From an uncultured Elusimicrobia bacterium (GTDB lineage: Bacteria > Elusimicrobiota > Elusimicrobia > Elusimicrobiales > Elusimicrobiaceae): a stretch of DNA of 33,000 nt. The notes under the pieces were generated by a model. The model saw only the letters and a program-made list of their open reading frames with translations. It was not told the origin of the DNA and did not search any database. A program made the position numbers and the translations under genes. The stretch is from positions 167,746 through 200,745 of the forward strand of contig CAMECJ010000003.1 in assembly GCA_945913025.1 (NCBI GenBank), read 5' to 3'. Position 1 is the stretch's first letter, and the number at the start of each line of letters is the position of its first letter. Below, in pieces: positions 14,161 through 23,128 of the stretch.

Positions 14161-15204
14161 TTAGTAAGATTTACCGCGGGAACCGAAGAAGCGGGATCCT
14201 TTTTCGTTTAATTGTTCCAAGAACTTACCCGTACCCAACGCTACACAGCTAAGAGGATCTGCGGCGCGGTGGACGGGAATATCCGTTTCTTTGCGGATGA
14301 GTTCGGTAATTCCTCTCAAAAGACTGCCGCCGCCGGCCACTACAAGACCTCTGTCCACAAGGTCTGCGGCCAATTCGGGCGGAGTTTCTTCCAAAGTGCT
14401 TTTGATGACGTCGATAATCAAACGCACGGGCTCCATCAGCGCCTGGCGGATTTCTTCCGAAGTTACCGTCAGCGTGCGGGGCAGCCCTTGCGTCTGGTCG
14501 CGCCCTTTCACTTCCATAGATTTTTCTTCTTTCAAGGGATAAACGGAACCCAAGTTAATCTTGACTTCTTCGGCGGTCGTTTCACCGATAATCAGATTGT
14601 ACTTTTTGCGGAAATACTGCACGATGCACTCAGTCAGCTCATCGCCGGCCACATCAATGGATTTAGCCACGACCATCCCGCCTAGCGAGATGACGGCTAC
14701 TTCCGTCGTTCCGCCGCCAATGTCCACAATCATACTGGCGTGCGGTTCCGCAATCGGTAAATCCGCACCCATAGCCGAGGCCATAGGCTCTTCGATTAAA
14801 TATACTTCCCGTGCACCGGCCTGCCGTGCAGCGTCATCCACCGCACGGCGCTCCACACCGGTAATATCCGAAGGGATCCCAATGACGATCCGGGGACGTA
14901 ACAGACTGCTGCGGCTGTGTACTTTGCGAATAAAGTAACGAATCATTTCCTGCGTTACTTCAAAATCCGCAATGACACCGTTTTTCATCGGGCGAACGGC
15001 TATAATGTTGGCGGGAGTACGGCCCAACATCTGCTTGGCCTTGACTCCCACAGCTTTGACTTCGCCGGTCTCTCTTTCCACCGCGACCACCGAAGGTTCG
15101 CGCAGAACGATGCCCTTGTCTTTGACGTAGATAAGGCAGTTGGCCGTGCCAAGATCCATACCCAAGTCGGAAGAAAACAGGCCTCCGAGATAGTCTATTA
15201 CCAT
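14161..15204 (-). CDS. mreB: Rod-shape-determining actin homologue MreB
   Basis: 347 residues, standard for MreB. The ATPase fold shows phosphate-1 [17 protein letters not shown], phosphate-2 [18 protein letters not shown] and the adenosine motif [11 protein letters not shown], plus the MreB signature [15 protein letters not shown]. MreB filaments under the inner membrane steer the MreC/MreD/PBP2/RodA complex encoded just downstream. The start lies 14 nt after the rplQ stop, so it is probably transcribed with the alpha operon, an unusual linkage, and ends at the terminator 14091-14140. Confidence 0.97.
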   Translation of the reverse strand: MVIDYLGGLFSSDLGMDLGTANCLIYVKDKGIVLREPSVVAVERETGEVKAVGVKAKQMLGRTPANIIAVRPMKNGVIADFEVTQEMIRYFIRKVHSRSSLLRPRIVIGIPSDITGVERRAVDDAARQAGAREVYLIEEPMASAMGADLPIAEPHASMIVDIGGGTTEVAVISLGGMVVAKSIDVAGDELTECIVQYFRKKYNLIIGETTAEEVKINLGSVYPLKEEKSMEVKGRDQTQGLPRTLTVTSEEIRQALMEPVRLIIDVIKSTLEETPPELAADLVDRGLVVAGGGSLLRGITELIRKETDIPVHRAADPLSCVALGTGKFLEQLNEKGSRFFGSRGKSY

Positions 15205-15218
15205 TTCAGTCCCCTATA

Positions 15219-15563
15219 TTAATCAACCAATTTAACGATGGCTACTTCAGCATTATCCCCCTGGCGCACGCCCGCGCGGTAAATGCGGCAGAAGCCGCCG
15301 GCGCGGTTAGCGTAACGGGTGGCTAACACTTCAAACAATTTTTTAACGGCGGCCGCGTCTTTCACTGTATCTTTGGCGGCGCGTTCGTTATTGGCTTTGG
15401 CCAAGGTAATCAGGCCTTCCACCACGCGTCTTACTTCTTTGGCTTTGGGCAGCGTGGTCTTCACTTCTTCGTGAAGAATAATGCTGGTGGCCATATTGTT
15501 CAGCATAGCTTTGCGATGGGACGCAGTCTTGCCAAGTTTTCTGTATCCGGTATTCTTAATCAT
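15219..15563 (-). CDS. rplQ: 50S ribosomal protein L17
   Basis: 114 residues, a compact L17 with its signature HRKAMLNNMATSIILHEEV and the KEVRRVVEGLITLAK helix, ending in ...RAGVRQGDNAEVAIVKLVD. It is the last ribosomal gene of the alpha operon, 34 nt after rpoA. Confidence 0.97.
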   Translation of the reverse strand: MIKNTGYRKLGKTASHRKAMLNNMATSIILHEEVKTTLPKAKEVRRVVEGLITLAKANNERAAKDTVKDAAAVKKLFEVLATRYANRAGGFCRIYRAGVRQGDNAEVAIVKLVD

Positions 15564-15597
15564 ACTTTAAAACTACTCCTGTAAGGGGGCAATGCCC

Positions 15598-16596
15598 TTA
15601 AATTTTCATACCGAGGGAAAGATTCATCTCGGCAAGTCTTTCTTTAATTTCATCCATTGATTTGGCCCCGAAATTTTTGATCATTTTCAAATCATCTTCG
15701 GTCATTTTTACCAAATCGCGCACCGTATTGACGTTCTCCGACTTCAAACAATTGATAGAGCGGGAGGACAGCTCGATAAACTCAATAGACTGATTCAAAA
15801 GCTCCTCTTGTTTAGCGTTGGCACCGCCGGTTTGTGCGGAGGCCGCGGAAGAAATAGGTTCTTCTGGCACTTCGTCACTCGTGGTAGCAACGCAATCCTC
15901 TTCGCCTTCAATCGTAAAAATATGGAGCGAGTTGGAAAGCAACACAGCAGCGCGGTGCAACGCACGGGCGGGAGCCAGCGTGCCGTCGGTGGTGATTTCC
16001 AAAATCAAGCGGTCGTAGTCCGTTTTCTGGCCGACGCGCGCAGGTTCCACGTCATAGTGCACCTTCACGATCGGGGAAAACAGCGCATCTACCGGAATAA
16101 ATCCGGCCGGACGCTGGATTTTAGCCTGTTCTTCGGCGGGGCCGTAACCCTTACCGCGGGAAATTTCAATTTCCATTTCCAAGCTGCCGCCCACTTCGAG
16201 CGTAGCCAGTACCAAGTCTTTATTGACAATTTCCACACCATCGGCTTCTTCAATATCCGCAGCGGTAATTACACCGGGTTTATCAGCGTGCAGTTGCAGA
16301 TATTCGCGGTTTTTGCTTTCCATTTTTACGCGCAGGTTTTTTAGGTTAAGCAAAATGTTGATCACATCTTCCCGAACGTTAGGAACCGTGCTAAATTCAT
16401 GCACAGCCCCCGCGATTCGAACCGCAGTAACGGCGGCGCCGTCCATACCGGACAGTAAAATCCGGCGCAGGGAATTGCCCACCGTATGACCATAACCGCT
16501 TTCGTACGGTTCGGCAATAAATTTGCCGTAAAAGTCGGACGCGGTTTTTTCTTCCAGTTGAATCGCTTGGGGGAGTTTAATCTCTGTTAAAGCCAT
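15598..16596 (-). CDS. rpoA: DNA-directed RNA polymerase subunit alpha
   Basis: 332 residues. The N-terminal dimerisation domain has GYGHTVGNSLRRILLSGMDG and GPAEEQAKIQRPAGFIPVD. A low-complexity linker (roughly residues 235-265: EEPISSAASAQTGGANAKQ) leads to the C-terminal domain with SRSINCLKSENVNTVRDL and MIKNFGAKSMDEIKERL, which contacts UP elements and activators. The gene starts 15 nt after rpsD, as normal for the alpha operon. Confidence 0.97.
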   Translation of the reverse strand: MALTEIKLPQAIQLEEKTASDFYGKFIAEPYESGYGHTVGNSLRRILLSGMDGAAVTAVRIAGAVHEFSTVPNVREDVINILLNLKNLRVKMESKNREYLQLHADKPGVITAADIEEADGVEIVNKDLVLATLEVGGSLEMEIEISRGKGYGPAEEQAKIQRPAGFIPVDALFSPIVKVHYDVEPARVGQKTDYDRLILEITTDGTLAPARALHRAAVLLSNSLHIFTIEGEEDCVATTSDEVPEEPISSAASAQTGGANAKQEELLNQSIEFIELSSRSINCLKSENVNTVRDLVKMTEDDLKMIKNFGAKSMDEIKERLAEMNLSLGMKI

Positions 16597-16611
16597 TATA
16601 AGCCTCCAAAA

Positions 16612-17241
16612 CTATTTAGAATAGTATTCGACGATGAGCTGCTCGTTGACAGGGTAGGACATTTCCGCTCTGTCGGGCCATCTTAAGAGTTTTCCGGTCA
16701 TCTTTTCCGCGTCATATTCCAAAAAGCTGGGGCGTTGGTTGCGTTTTTCGGCTTCCGTAAGACCCTGTTTGACTTGGACGTTTTCCGCCAAAGCTTTATC
16801 CAGCGTTACTTTATCGCCCAAACGAAGTTGGTAAGAAGGAACGTTGACGGCTTTGCCGTTGACCGTTACATACCCGTGCAAAACAATTTGGCGGGCCGCT
16901 TTCAAAGACACCGCAAAACCGAGGCGGCGCACGATGTTATCCAAGCGGGTTTCCAGTTTGCGCAAGAAATTTTCCCCCGTCTGGCCTTCGGCTCTGGCGG
17001 CGGAATCAAACATATTGCGAAACGGAATTTCCGACATGCCGGACTGCAATTTGGCTTTCTGTTTTTCCTGCAAGCGAATGCCGTATTCGGACACTTTGGC
17101 TTTTCTGACTTTGCCGCCGCGTTTGGTAACGGCAGCCAACTTGTCAATGACGCAGTTGGTATAGCACTTAGTTCCTTTTAAGAAAAGTTTGCAATCTAAT
17201 TTTCTGCATTTTTTGCAGCTGGGTCCTGTATATCTAGACAT
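16612..17241 (-). CDS. rpsD: 30S ribosomal protein S4
   Basis: 209 residues. I chose the ATG at 17239-17241 (MSRYTGPSCKKCRK), preceded by GGAGAG; a longer frame exists but overlaps rpsK. The N-terminus is the zinc-binding type (CKKCRKLDC and a following Cys). The S4 RNA-binding domain is seen in LETRLDNIVRRLGFAVSLKA and VNGKAVNVPSYQLRLGD. S4 nucleates 16S rRNA folding and often represses the alpha operon by binding its mRNA. Confidence 0.97.
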   Translation of the reverse strand: MSRYTGPSCKKCRKLDCKLFLKGTKCYTNCVIDKLAAVTKRGGKVRKAKVSEYGIRLQEKQKAKLQSGMSEIPFRNMFDSAARAEGQTGENFLRKLETRLDNIVRRLGFAVSLKAARQIVLHGYVTVNGKAVNVPSYQLRLGDKVTLDKALAENVQVKQGLTEAEKRNQRPSFLEYDAEKMTGKLLRWPDRAEMSYPVNEQLIVEYYSK

Positions 17242-17246
17242 AAATC

Positions 17247-17669
17247 TTATACTCTCCTGGCTTTGGGCGGTCTGCATCCGTTGTGGGGGATGGGGGTAAT
17301 GTCTTTAATGGAAGACACGGTAAGTCCGGCTTGCTGTACGGCTCTGACGGCCGTTTCGCGGCCCTGCCCGGGTCCGCAAACCTTTACGGCCACTTCGCGC
17401 ATACCCATCGCCACGGCTTTTTCGGCCGCTTTATTGCTGGTAATCTGCGCGGCGAACGGGGTGCTTTTCTTGGTACCTTTAAAGCCGTGGGAACCGGCGG
17501 TGGACCAAGCAACCGTGTTGCCTTTGTCGTCCGACACCGTTACAATGGTGTTATTGAACGAGCAGTAAATATGCACCACGCCAAAAACGGGCGCTTTCGA
17601 ATTTTTCTTTTTACCTTTCGCCGCGGGCGCTTGAGCCGGCGCGGCCGTTGTCACTTTTTCTTCTGCCAT
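17247..17669 (-). CDS. rpsK: 30S ribosomal protein S11
   Basis: 140 residues. The conserved body runs from [20 protein letters not shown] through [20 protein letters not shown] to [18 protein letters not shown]. The first ~28 residues ([19 protein letters not shown]) are an Ala/Pro/Lys-rich extension beyond the usual start. S11 lines the platform near the mRNA exit. Confidence 0.97.
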   Translation of the reverse strand: MAEEKVTTAAPAQAPAAKGKKKNSKAPVFGVVHIYCSFNNTIVTVSDDKGNTVAWSTAGSHGFKGTKKSTPFAAQITSNKAAEKAVAMGMREVAVKVCGPGQGRETAVRAVQQAGLTVSSIKDITPIPHNGCRPPKARRV

Positions 17670-17691
17670 ATGGTTAAATTCCTTCTAAAAT

Positions 17692-18066
17692 TTATTTGGT
17701 TTTGGAACCCACGGTTTTTCTTCTGCCGCGGCGGGTTCTGCTGTTGGTTTTGGTGCGCTGGCCGCGGACCGGCAGGTTGCGGCGGTGGCGCTGGCCTTTG
17801 TAAGAACCGATTTCAATGGCGCGGTGAATGTTCTGCGCCACTTCGCGGCGAAGCTCGCCTTCCACTTTATATTCTTTCTGCAAAAGCGTGTTAAGCAAAC
17901 CGGCTTGTTGTTCGGTCAAATCTTTAACGCGGGTAGCGGGGTCAATTTGGCCTTCCAGTTTGGCAAGCACTTCTTTCGCGTTTTTCTTGCCGATGCCATA
18001 AATGTATTCCAACGCGACATCTATTCTTTTATTTTTCGGTAAATCAATACCTGCGACTCTAGCCAT
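17692..18066 (-). CDS. rpsM: 30S ribosomal protein S13
   Basis: 124 residues. It has [19 protein letters not shown], the helix-hairpin-helix [16 protein letters not shown], and the C-terminal [19 protein letters not shown] that reaches the P-site tRNA. It lies between rpmJ and rpsK, the standard order. Confidence 0.98.
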   Translation of the reverse strand: MARVAGIDLPKNKRIDVALEYIYGIGKKNAKEVLAKLEGQIDPATRVKDLTEQQAGLLNTLLQKEYKVEGELRREVAQNIHRAIEIGSYKGQRHRRNLPVRGQRTKTNSRTRRGRRKTVGSKTK

Positions 18067-18087
18067 ATTTTATCAAACTCCTGTAAA

Positions 18088-18201
18088 TTAACCTTGGCGC
18101 TGTTTGTGTTTCGCGACTTCGCAAACCACGCGGACTACGCCGTTGCGTTTAATGATTTTGCATTTTTGACATATTTTTTTAACACTGGCTCTAACTTTCA
18201 T
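18088..18201 (-). CDS. rpmJ: 50S ribosomal protein L36
   Basis: 37 residues, translated here by hand: it starts [20 protein letters not shown] and ends [12 protein letters not shown]. The zinc ligands are CxxC, a third Cys and His, as in standard L36. The ATG directly follows the infA stop (TAAATG), and its GGGAG ribosome site lies inside the last infA codons, so the two genes are translationally coupled. Confidence 0.97.
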   Translation of the reverse strand: MKVRASVKKICQKCKIIKRNGVVRVVCEVAKHKQRQG

Positions 18202-18414
18202 TTATTTCTCCCTATAAGTTATTCTGCCGCGGGTCAAATCGTAAGGGGAAAGCTCCAATCTTACTTTATCGCCCGGGAGAATCCTTATATGATGAACTCT
18301 CATTTTGCCGGATATATGTCCCAGAATTACTTTCCCGCCCGCAATTTCAATCTTAAACATCGCATTGGGCAGCGCTTCCAAGACTTTACCTTCAATTTCG
18401 ATTTTATCGCTCAT
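18202..18414 (-). CDS. infA: Translation initiation factor IF-1
   Basis: 70 residues from the ATG at 18412-18414 ([20 protein letters not shown]), preceded by GGAG. It is an S1-type OB fold with [20 protein letters not shown] and the C-terminal [12 protein letters not shown], close to the canonical 'LTRGRITYR'. It binds the ribosomal A site during initiation. The map-infA-rpmJ-rpsM order is standard. Confidence 0.98.
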   Translation of the reverse strand: MSDKIEIEGKVLEALPNAMFKIEIAGGKVILGHISGKMRVHHIRILPGDKVRLELSPYDLTRGRITYREK

Positions 18415-18485
18415 ACAACTCCGAGTTCGGATTAAATCACAGAACAAACGCCCTCCGCATCTATCCTTCCGACGCGCGGGGCATC

Positions 18486-19238
18486 TTATTCAAAGGCAGT
18501 AAAAATTTCGCTGCCGTTAGCCGTTACGGCCACCGTATGTTCAAAATGCGCGGCGTAACTTCCGTCACGCGTGACAACGGTCCAGCCGTCCTCCAGCTCC
18601 CTGACTCTGAAACTTCCCGCAGTAAGCATAGGCTCTATCGCAAGCACCATCCCCGCTTCTAAAACGGGGCCGGTTCCCGGCGTTCCGAAATTTGGAATAC
18701 TGGGCTCCTCGTGCATATTGCGTCCGATGCCGTGCCCGCAATAATCGCGCACGACGCCTACGTTATGCAGCTTGGCAAAAGCTTCCACCGCGTGCTGAAC
18801 GTCGCCAAGACGTCTGCCGGCTTTGACTTGCCCGATTGCCTTATATAAAGACTTTTTGGTTACGTCCATCAGTCTTTGGGCTTCATCGGAAACTTTTCCC
18901 ACGCCGAGGGTGACAGCGGCGTCTGAACAGAAGCCGTCAAGGCGGGCCCCTGTATCAATACTGATAATATCACCACTCTTTAATATTCTATCTTTTTTTG
19001 GGATTCCGTGCACAACTTCTTCATTTACCGACGCGCAAATGCTTCCCGGAAACCCGTAATACCCCAGAAAAAGCGGCGTCGCCCCAAAGGAACGAATCGT
19101 TCTTTCCGCGGCAGAATCCAACTCCAGCGTAGAAATGCCGGGACGTACCATTTCGGTCATCAGTTTAAGGACCGCTGCGGTAACTTTTCCGGCCGCACGC
19201 ATTCGTTGGAGTTCTTGTTCGTTTTTGACTTCAATCAT
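18486..19238 (-). CDS. map: Type I methionine aminopeptidase
   Basis: 250 residues; removes N-terminal Met from new proteins. Metal ligands are visible in [19 protein letters not shown] (two Asp), [13 protein letters not shown] (His), LAIEPML (Glu) and HFEHTVAVT (Glu). No N-terminal SH3-like extension. Its ATG overlaps the adk stop (ATGA, 19235-19238), so the two are coupled. Confidence 0.98.
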   Translation of the reverse strand: MIEVKNEQELQRMRAAGKVTAAVLKLMTEMVRPGISTLELDSAAERTIRSFGATPLFLGYYGFPGSICASVNEEVVHGIPKKDRILKSGDIISIDTGARLDGFCSDAAVTLGVGKVSDEAQRLMDVTKKSLYKAIGQVKAGRRLGDVQHAVEAFAKLHNVGVVRDYCGHGIGRNMHEEPSIPNFGTPGTGPVLEAGMVLAIEPMLTAGSFRVRELEDGWTVVTRDGSYAAHFEHTVAVTANGSEIFTAFE

Positions 19239-19873
19239 TTTACCTTCTCAAGGACTTTTGCAATGTCCTCAAAAACCTGTTCGGGGCTTTGATTCCCGTC
19301 TACTTCCACATACTTTCCGCTATTTTGGTAATAATTCTTTACCGGCAAGGTATCGCGGTGATACACCTCTAAACGGTGTTTAACGCGTTCGGGCGTATCG
19401 TCCGCACGGGAATAGAGATCCCCTCCGCACGCAGGACACACGGTCAGCGGCGCTTTTAAATCAATATGCAGAATTTTCCCGCATTTTTTGCATTGGCGGC
19501 GCGAAGAAATGCGGTTGACCACTTCACTTTCCGGCAAATCAATCATCACGACTTCGGTAATTTCGCGGTTTAAGCGTTTCATCATCGTGTCTAACGCTTC
19601 GGCCTGCGCAACGGTGCGCGGGAAACCGTCGAAAATGATACCTTTATCCGTCGCACTGACGATTTTTTCCAACATGGAAACCATCAGCTCATCGGGCACT
19701 AAGTTACCGTCATTGATAATGGCGGCAATTTGTTTGCCTAACTCCGAGCCGGAAGCGATTTCCGCCCGAAGCACATCCCCCGTGGAGATATGGTGCAAAT
19801 GAAATTTCTGCTGTAACTTGGCCGACTGGGTGCCTTTACCGGCCCCCGGGCAGCCCATTAAAACAATGTTCAC
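19235..19873 (-). CDS. adk: Adenylate kinase (zinc-type LID)
   Basis: 212 residues from a GTG start at 19871-19873 (VNIVLMG read as MNIVLMG); the frame continues upstream, but family alignment begins here and AAAAGGCAGG lies just before. The P-loop is GCPGAGKGTQ. The LID domain carries a four-Cys zinc site (CKKCGK and CPACGG), the long form. It interconverts AMP, ATP and ADP. The ~450-bp gap to secY, filled by hairpin repeats, breaks the usually tight secY-adk junction; adk may have its own promoter. Confidence 0.97.
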   Translation of the reverse strand: MNIVLMGCPGAGKGTQSAKLQQKFHLHHISTGDVLRAEIASGSELGKQIAAIINDGNLVPDELMVSMLEKIVSATDKGIIFDGFPRTVAQAEALDTMMKRLNREITEVVMIDLPESEVVNRISSRRQCKKCGKILHIDLKAPLTVCPACGGDLYSRADDTPERVKHRLEVYHRDTLPVKNYYQNSGKYVEVDGNQSPEQVFEDIAKVLEKVK

Positions 19874-19940
19874 TTCAATTAACCTGCCTTTTAAATTACA
19901 AACAACTTTGCGTTTAAACCCCGCAAGATGCAAACGCAAA

Positions 19941-19961
19941 ACAATTTGTACAAATTGTCAA
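19941..19961 (-). promoter_or_regulatory. Perfect 18-bp palindrome with TTGACA upstream of adk
   Basis: ACAATTTGTACAAATTGT (19941-19958) equals its own reverse complement. On the minus strand TTGACA (19956-19961) overlaps its edge, a consensus -35 for adk, but no good -10 follows at 16-18 nt. It may be an operator or a promoter element for the adk-map-infA segment. Confidence 0.4.
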
Positions 19962-20012
19962 AATCTTTAAGTTTAAGGAAAACTAATTTATTCCAGTAGA
20001 AATAATTTTCTA

Positions 20013-20100
20013 GGATTTTGTGGGCAATTCTAGGCATGCGCTCCTGAAGCATACTTACTTGCTAGGTAAAGGAGCTCACAACAAAGAAGTGCCCTAAAAT
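20013..20100. repeat. Imperfect-palindrome element, unit 1 of 3
   Basis: The outer stem ATTTTGTGGGCA (20015-20026) pairs with TGCCCTAAAAT (20090-20100); the inner stem is GCTCCT/AGGAGC. Between them lies the conserved GAAGCATACTTACTTGCTA loop region, and the internal-loop sequences CTAGGC and ACAACAAAG resemble those of the other units. Confidence 0.8.
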
Positions 20101-20117
20101 TTCACTCCAATAGTAAA

Positions 20118-20208
20118 GGATTTTTGTGGGGATTTCTAGGCCCCTTTAACCGAAGCATACTTACTTGCTATGCGAGGGAAAAGGAAACAACGAAATCCCC
20201 CAAAATCC
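20118..20208. repeat. Imperfect-palindrome element, unit 2 of 3
   Basis: The outer stem GGATTTTTGTGGGGATTTC (20118-20136) pairs with GAAATCCCCCAAAATCC (20192-20208). The inner stem is roughly CCTTTAACC/GGGAAAAGG, and the apical part GCATA...TATGC closes a CTTACTTGC loop. The invariant CTAGGC and AACAAC flanks are shared with unit 3. Confidence 0.85.
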
Positions 20209-20219
20209 GTAAAAAGTCC

Positions 20220-20328
20220 AGTTTTTAGAGAATTTTGCGGAGATTTCTAGGCACGCGTCCCTGAAGCATACTTGCTTGCTATGTGAAGGGATGCGTAACA
20301 ACGAAATATCCCAAAATTATCAAAAACT
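20220..20328. repeat. Imperfect-palindrome element, unit 3 of 3
   Basis: The outer stem (AGTTTTTAG...ATTTTG with CAAAATT...CAAAAACT) reaches the secY stop codon. The inner stem ACGCGTCCCT/AGGGATGCGT has 10 pairs with one G-U. The apical GCATA...TATGT closes CTTGCTTGC. Flanks GATTTCTAGGC and AACAACGAAAT match unit 2. As the first thing transcribed after secY, it may shield or end the mRNA. Confidence 0.85.
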
Positions 20329-21664
20329 ACTGTCCGACGTTGAACCAGCGGCCCTTAATCCTCTTCGAACCCTTCATCAAAGGCTCATAGTTGCGGGCCA
20401 ACAGATGCGCCTGCACCTGACCAACGGTATCCAACGCGACGCCGACGACAATCAGCAAAGCCGTACCGCCGAAGTAAAAGTCTACGTTGAACTGCGCGCG
20501 GAAGAAATCCGGCAGGACCGCGATCAAACATACAAAAATTGCCCCGCAGAACGTCAAGCGGTTCATTACCCACTCAATATAATTTTTTGTGGGTTCACCC
20601 GGGCGAATCCCGGGAATAAAACCGCCCCACTTCTTCATGTTATCGGCCAAATCGGACGGGTTAATCGTCATCGAGTTGTAGAAATAGCAGAAGAAAATAA
20701 TCAGAGCCGAGAACAACAGCATATACAGAATACTGCTATGGTTCATAGACTCCAACAGTTTCTGCGCCCAAGGGGCTTCTTGATTAAAGCTGGCAATCGT
20801 CAGCGGCAGGGAAATAACGGACGAGGCAAAGATTACCGCAATTACACCGCTCTGGTCAATCTTCAGCGGCAAATAGCTAACCTGTCCGCCATAGGTTTTA
20901 TTCCCCACTTGGCGTTTGGCATATTGCACCGGAATTTGGCGCTGAGCCGTTTCCAACCATACCACTAAAGCTGTAACCACAACCGCCGCGCCGAAGATAA
21001 CAAGCGCCATAAAGAAATCCATCTCGTCTGTCTGTACGCGTTTAATCACTTCCATAATCGCGCTGGGCAAGCGGTCCACAATACCGGCGAAAATGATGAG
21101 CGAAATACCATTGCCCACCCCTTTTTCCGTAATCTGTTCGCCGAGCCACATTACAAACATCGTGCCGGCAGCCAATGTCACCACCGTGGTAAGAAAAAAC
21201 ATAAACGACGGGTTGACTACTGCCGAAACGCCGCCTGCGCCTTCAATGCGCGTAATCGCGAACGTCATCATCGAGCCCTGCAATAACGCCAAAAACAGTG
21301 CAAAAATACGGGTGATCTGGTTTTCTTTTCTTCTGCCGGATTCCCCTTCTTTATGCATACGGTCCAGCGCAGGGAAAATATGGGCCCCGCGCACTAACCC
21401 CATAATGATGGAAGCGTTAATGTACGGCATAATACCCAAGGCCAAAATAGAAAATCTGCCCAAAGCGCCGCCCGAAAAGATATTCATAAATCCGAGAATA
21501 CCGTTTTGGTGCGCGGCAAACATTTGTTTTAAGACTTCCGTATTAATGCCGGGTATTGGGATTGCGGCCGCAATCCGGAAAACAGCCAACGCCCCGATCA
21601 AGAAGAGAAGTCTCTTCTTGAGTTCGGGGGCGTTAAAGATATTTGCAACTGTGTTGTTAGCCAT
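20327..21664 (-). CDS. secY: Preprotein translocase subunit SecY
   Basis: 445 residues with ten predicted membrane spans, the channel subunit of the Sec translocon. Visible family blocks are FRIAAAIPIPGIN (first helix and plug region), MPYINASIIMGL, GVGNGISLIIFAGIV and FFCYFYNSMTINPSDLADNM. The C-terminus RIKGRWFNVGQ is slightly atypical. The ATG overlaps the rplO stop by one base (TAATG), the usual coupling. The stop (TAG) lies inside hairpin unit 3. Confidence 0.97.
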   Translation of the reverse strand: MANNTVANIFNAPELKKRLLFLIGALAVFRIAAAIPIPGINTEVLKQMFAAHQNGILGFMNIFSGGALGRFSILALGIMPYINASIIMGLVRGAHIFPALDRMHKEGESGRRKENQITRIFALFLALLQGSMMTFAITRIEGAGGVSAVVNPSFMFFLTTVVTLAAGTMFVMWLGEQITEKGVGNGISLIIFAGIVDRLPSAIMEVIKRVQTDEMDFFMALVIFGAAVVVTALVVWLETAQRQIPVQYAKRQVGNKTYGGQVSYLPLKIDQSGVIAVIFASSVISLPLTIASFNQEAPWAQKLLESMNHSSILYMLLFSALIIFFCYFYNSMTINPSDLADNMKKWGGFIPGIRPGEPTKNYIEWVMNRLTFCGAIFVCLIAVLPDFFRAQFNVDFYFGGTALLIVVGVALDTVGQVQAHLLARNYEPLMKGSKRIKGRWFNVGQ

Positions 21665-22125
21665 TATTTGGTCTTCTGTTCAAGCACGGTTACGGTGCCG
21701 CCGGCTTTTTCAATCGCCGCTTTAGCGGTGGCGGAAAAACCGTGGGCAGACACTTTCAAAGCTTTGGTCAAAGCTCCGTTGGCCAATACTTTGACGCGGG
21801 TAACATCGTGGATGATACCGGCTTTTTTCAAAGCTTCGGGAGTTACTTCCGCACCGGCCGCAAAGGCTTTTTCCAAAGAGCCGACGTTGACATAGTCAAA
21901 ACGTCTGGCAAAATCTTTATTGGAAAAACCGCTTTTCGGCGTATGGCGGATCAAGGGCATCTGGCCGCCTTCTTTGCTTTCTTTGCGGGAGTTGCCGGAA
22001 CGGGAAGTCTGCCCTTTCATACCTTTGGTGCAGTAGTTGCCCAAACCGGAACCCGGGCCAAGACCCAAGCGTCTTTTTTCTTTTCTGGACCCGTGTTTAG
22101 GGAAAAGTTTATTTAAAGTTACCAT
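21664..22125 (-). CDS. rplO: 50S ribosomal protein L15
   Basis: 153 residues. It has the glycine-rich rRNA-binding N-terminus RRLGLGPGSGLGNYCTKGMK followed by GQTSRSGNSRKES, and the C-terminal globular domain ANGALTKALKVSAHGFSATA. It starts 18 nt after rpsE, with no room for rpmD (L30), which normally lies between them. Confidence 0.97.
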   Translation of the reverse strand: MVTLNKLFPKHGSRKEKRRLGLGPGSGLGNYCTKGMKGQTSRSGNSRKESKEGGQMPLIRHTPKSGFSNKDFARRFDYVNVGSLEKAFAAGAEVTPEALKKAGIIHDVTRVKVLANGALTKALKVSAHGFSATAKAAIEKAGGTVTVLEQKTK

Positions 22126-22143
22126 TTTTATCTCTCCACAAAA

Positions 22144-22743
22144 CTATTCGGCCTTGGCGGGTTCGGCTTTCGCTTCCGCCTTGGGGGCTTCAGCCGCAGG
22201 GGCGGCTTTGCCGCGCATCACGTTCACGGCTTCTTTGGCTTTCAGCTGTTTGAAAGCTTCCATCGTGGCGTACACCAAGTTGCAGGGATTGCTGCTGCCC
22301 AGGCTTTTGGCTAATACGTCTTTGATCCCCGCAGCTTCGAACAAGAGACGCGCGCCGGAGCCGGCAATTACACCGGTACCGGGGGCGGCGGGTTTCATCC
22401 ATACGGAAGCGGCACCAAATTTGCCGATGACTTCGTGCGGAATGGTTTCGCCCACGATCGGGAACGTGATCATGTGTTTGCGGGCGTGGGATTCAGCTTT
22501 GGCGATAGCCAGCTGAACCTGATTCGCCTTGCCAATAGCAACGCCCACTTTGCCCATGCCGTTACCGACGACAACGAGCGCGCGGAAGCCAAAGCGTTTA
22601 CCGCCTTTGACCACCTTGGCCGTTCTGGCTACGTGGATGACCGTGGTTTTACCTTCAGCCGCCGGTCTTGCTTTTTGAAACTCGGCTCTTTTGCCTTTCG
22701 CTTCTTTTCTGTTATCGCTTTTTACTAGCGTTTCATTGGACAT
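22144..22743 (-). CDS. rpsE: 30S ribosomal protein S5
   Basis: 199 residues from the ATG at 22741-22743, preceded by AGGTGA; an in-frame GTG at 22752 is less likely. The double-stranded RNA-binding domain ([20 protein letters not shown]) and the C-terminal domain ([20 protein letters not shown]) are standard. A 20-residue Ala/Glu/Pro/Lys-rich tail ([19 protein letters not shown]) extends beyond the usual end. Confidence 0.97.
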   Translation of the reverse strand: MSNETLVKSDNRKEAKGKRAEFQKARPAAEGKTTVIHVARTAKVVKGGKRFGFRALVVVGNGMGKVGVAIGKANQVQLAIAKAESHARKHMITFPIVGETIPHEVIGKFGAASVWMKPAAPGTGVIAGSGARLLFEAAGIKDVLAKSLGSSNPCNLVYATMEAFKQLKAKEAVNVMRGKAAPAAEAPKAEAKAEPAKAE

Positions 22744-22760
22744 TAAATTCACCTGTGACC

Positions 22761-23126
22761 TTAGAATTTCAATCCTGCTTCTCTGGCGGAATCCGCAAGC
22801 GCTTTGATTCTGCCGTGGTAGACGCGTCCGCCGCGGTCAAACATCACTTCGCTGATGCCTTTTTCGAGCGCTTTCTTGGCAATTGCGGCGCCCAAAGCTT
22901 TAGCGGCTTCGATGCTCTTGGCGGAAGCTTCAAATTTGCCTTCAAATTCTTTGGACAACGTAGTCGCAGACACTAACGTGCTGTGCGTGTTGTCATCAAC
23001 GATTTGGGCGTAAATATATTTCAAGCTTCTGTAGACGGACAGTCTCGGGCGGTGCGCACCGTTTTTCAACAGGTGGCCGCGGCTGCGGTCTTTTCTGAAC
23101 TGATATCTTTCTTGTTTAGTGGCCAT
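22761..23126 (-). CDS. rplR: 50S ribosomal protein L18
   Basis: 121 residues; binds 5S rRNA. It has [20 protein letters not shown] and the C-terminal [27 protein letters not shown] (shown here for its core, [14 protein letters not shown]). Standard length and position, 2 nt after rplF. Confidence 0.97.
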   Translation of the reverse strand: MATKQERYQFRKDRSRGHLLKNGAHRPRLSVYRSLKYIYAQIVDDNTHSTLVSATTLSKEFEGKFEASAKSIEAAKALGAAIAKKALEKGISEVMFDRGGRVYHGRIKALADSAREAGLKF

Positions 23127-23128
23127 AA

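Noticed and set aside
20013-20328. CRISPR array
   Set aside because: Only three units, each about 100 bp and itself palindromic along its whole length; no short constant repeat with unique spacers and no cas genes.
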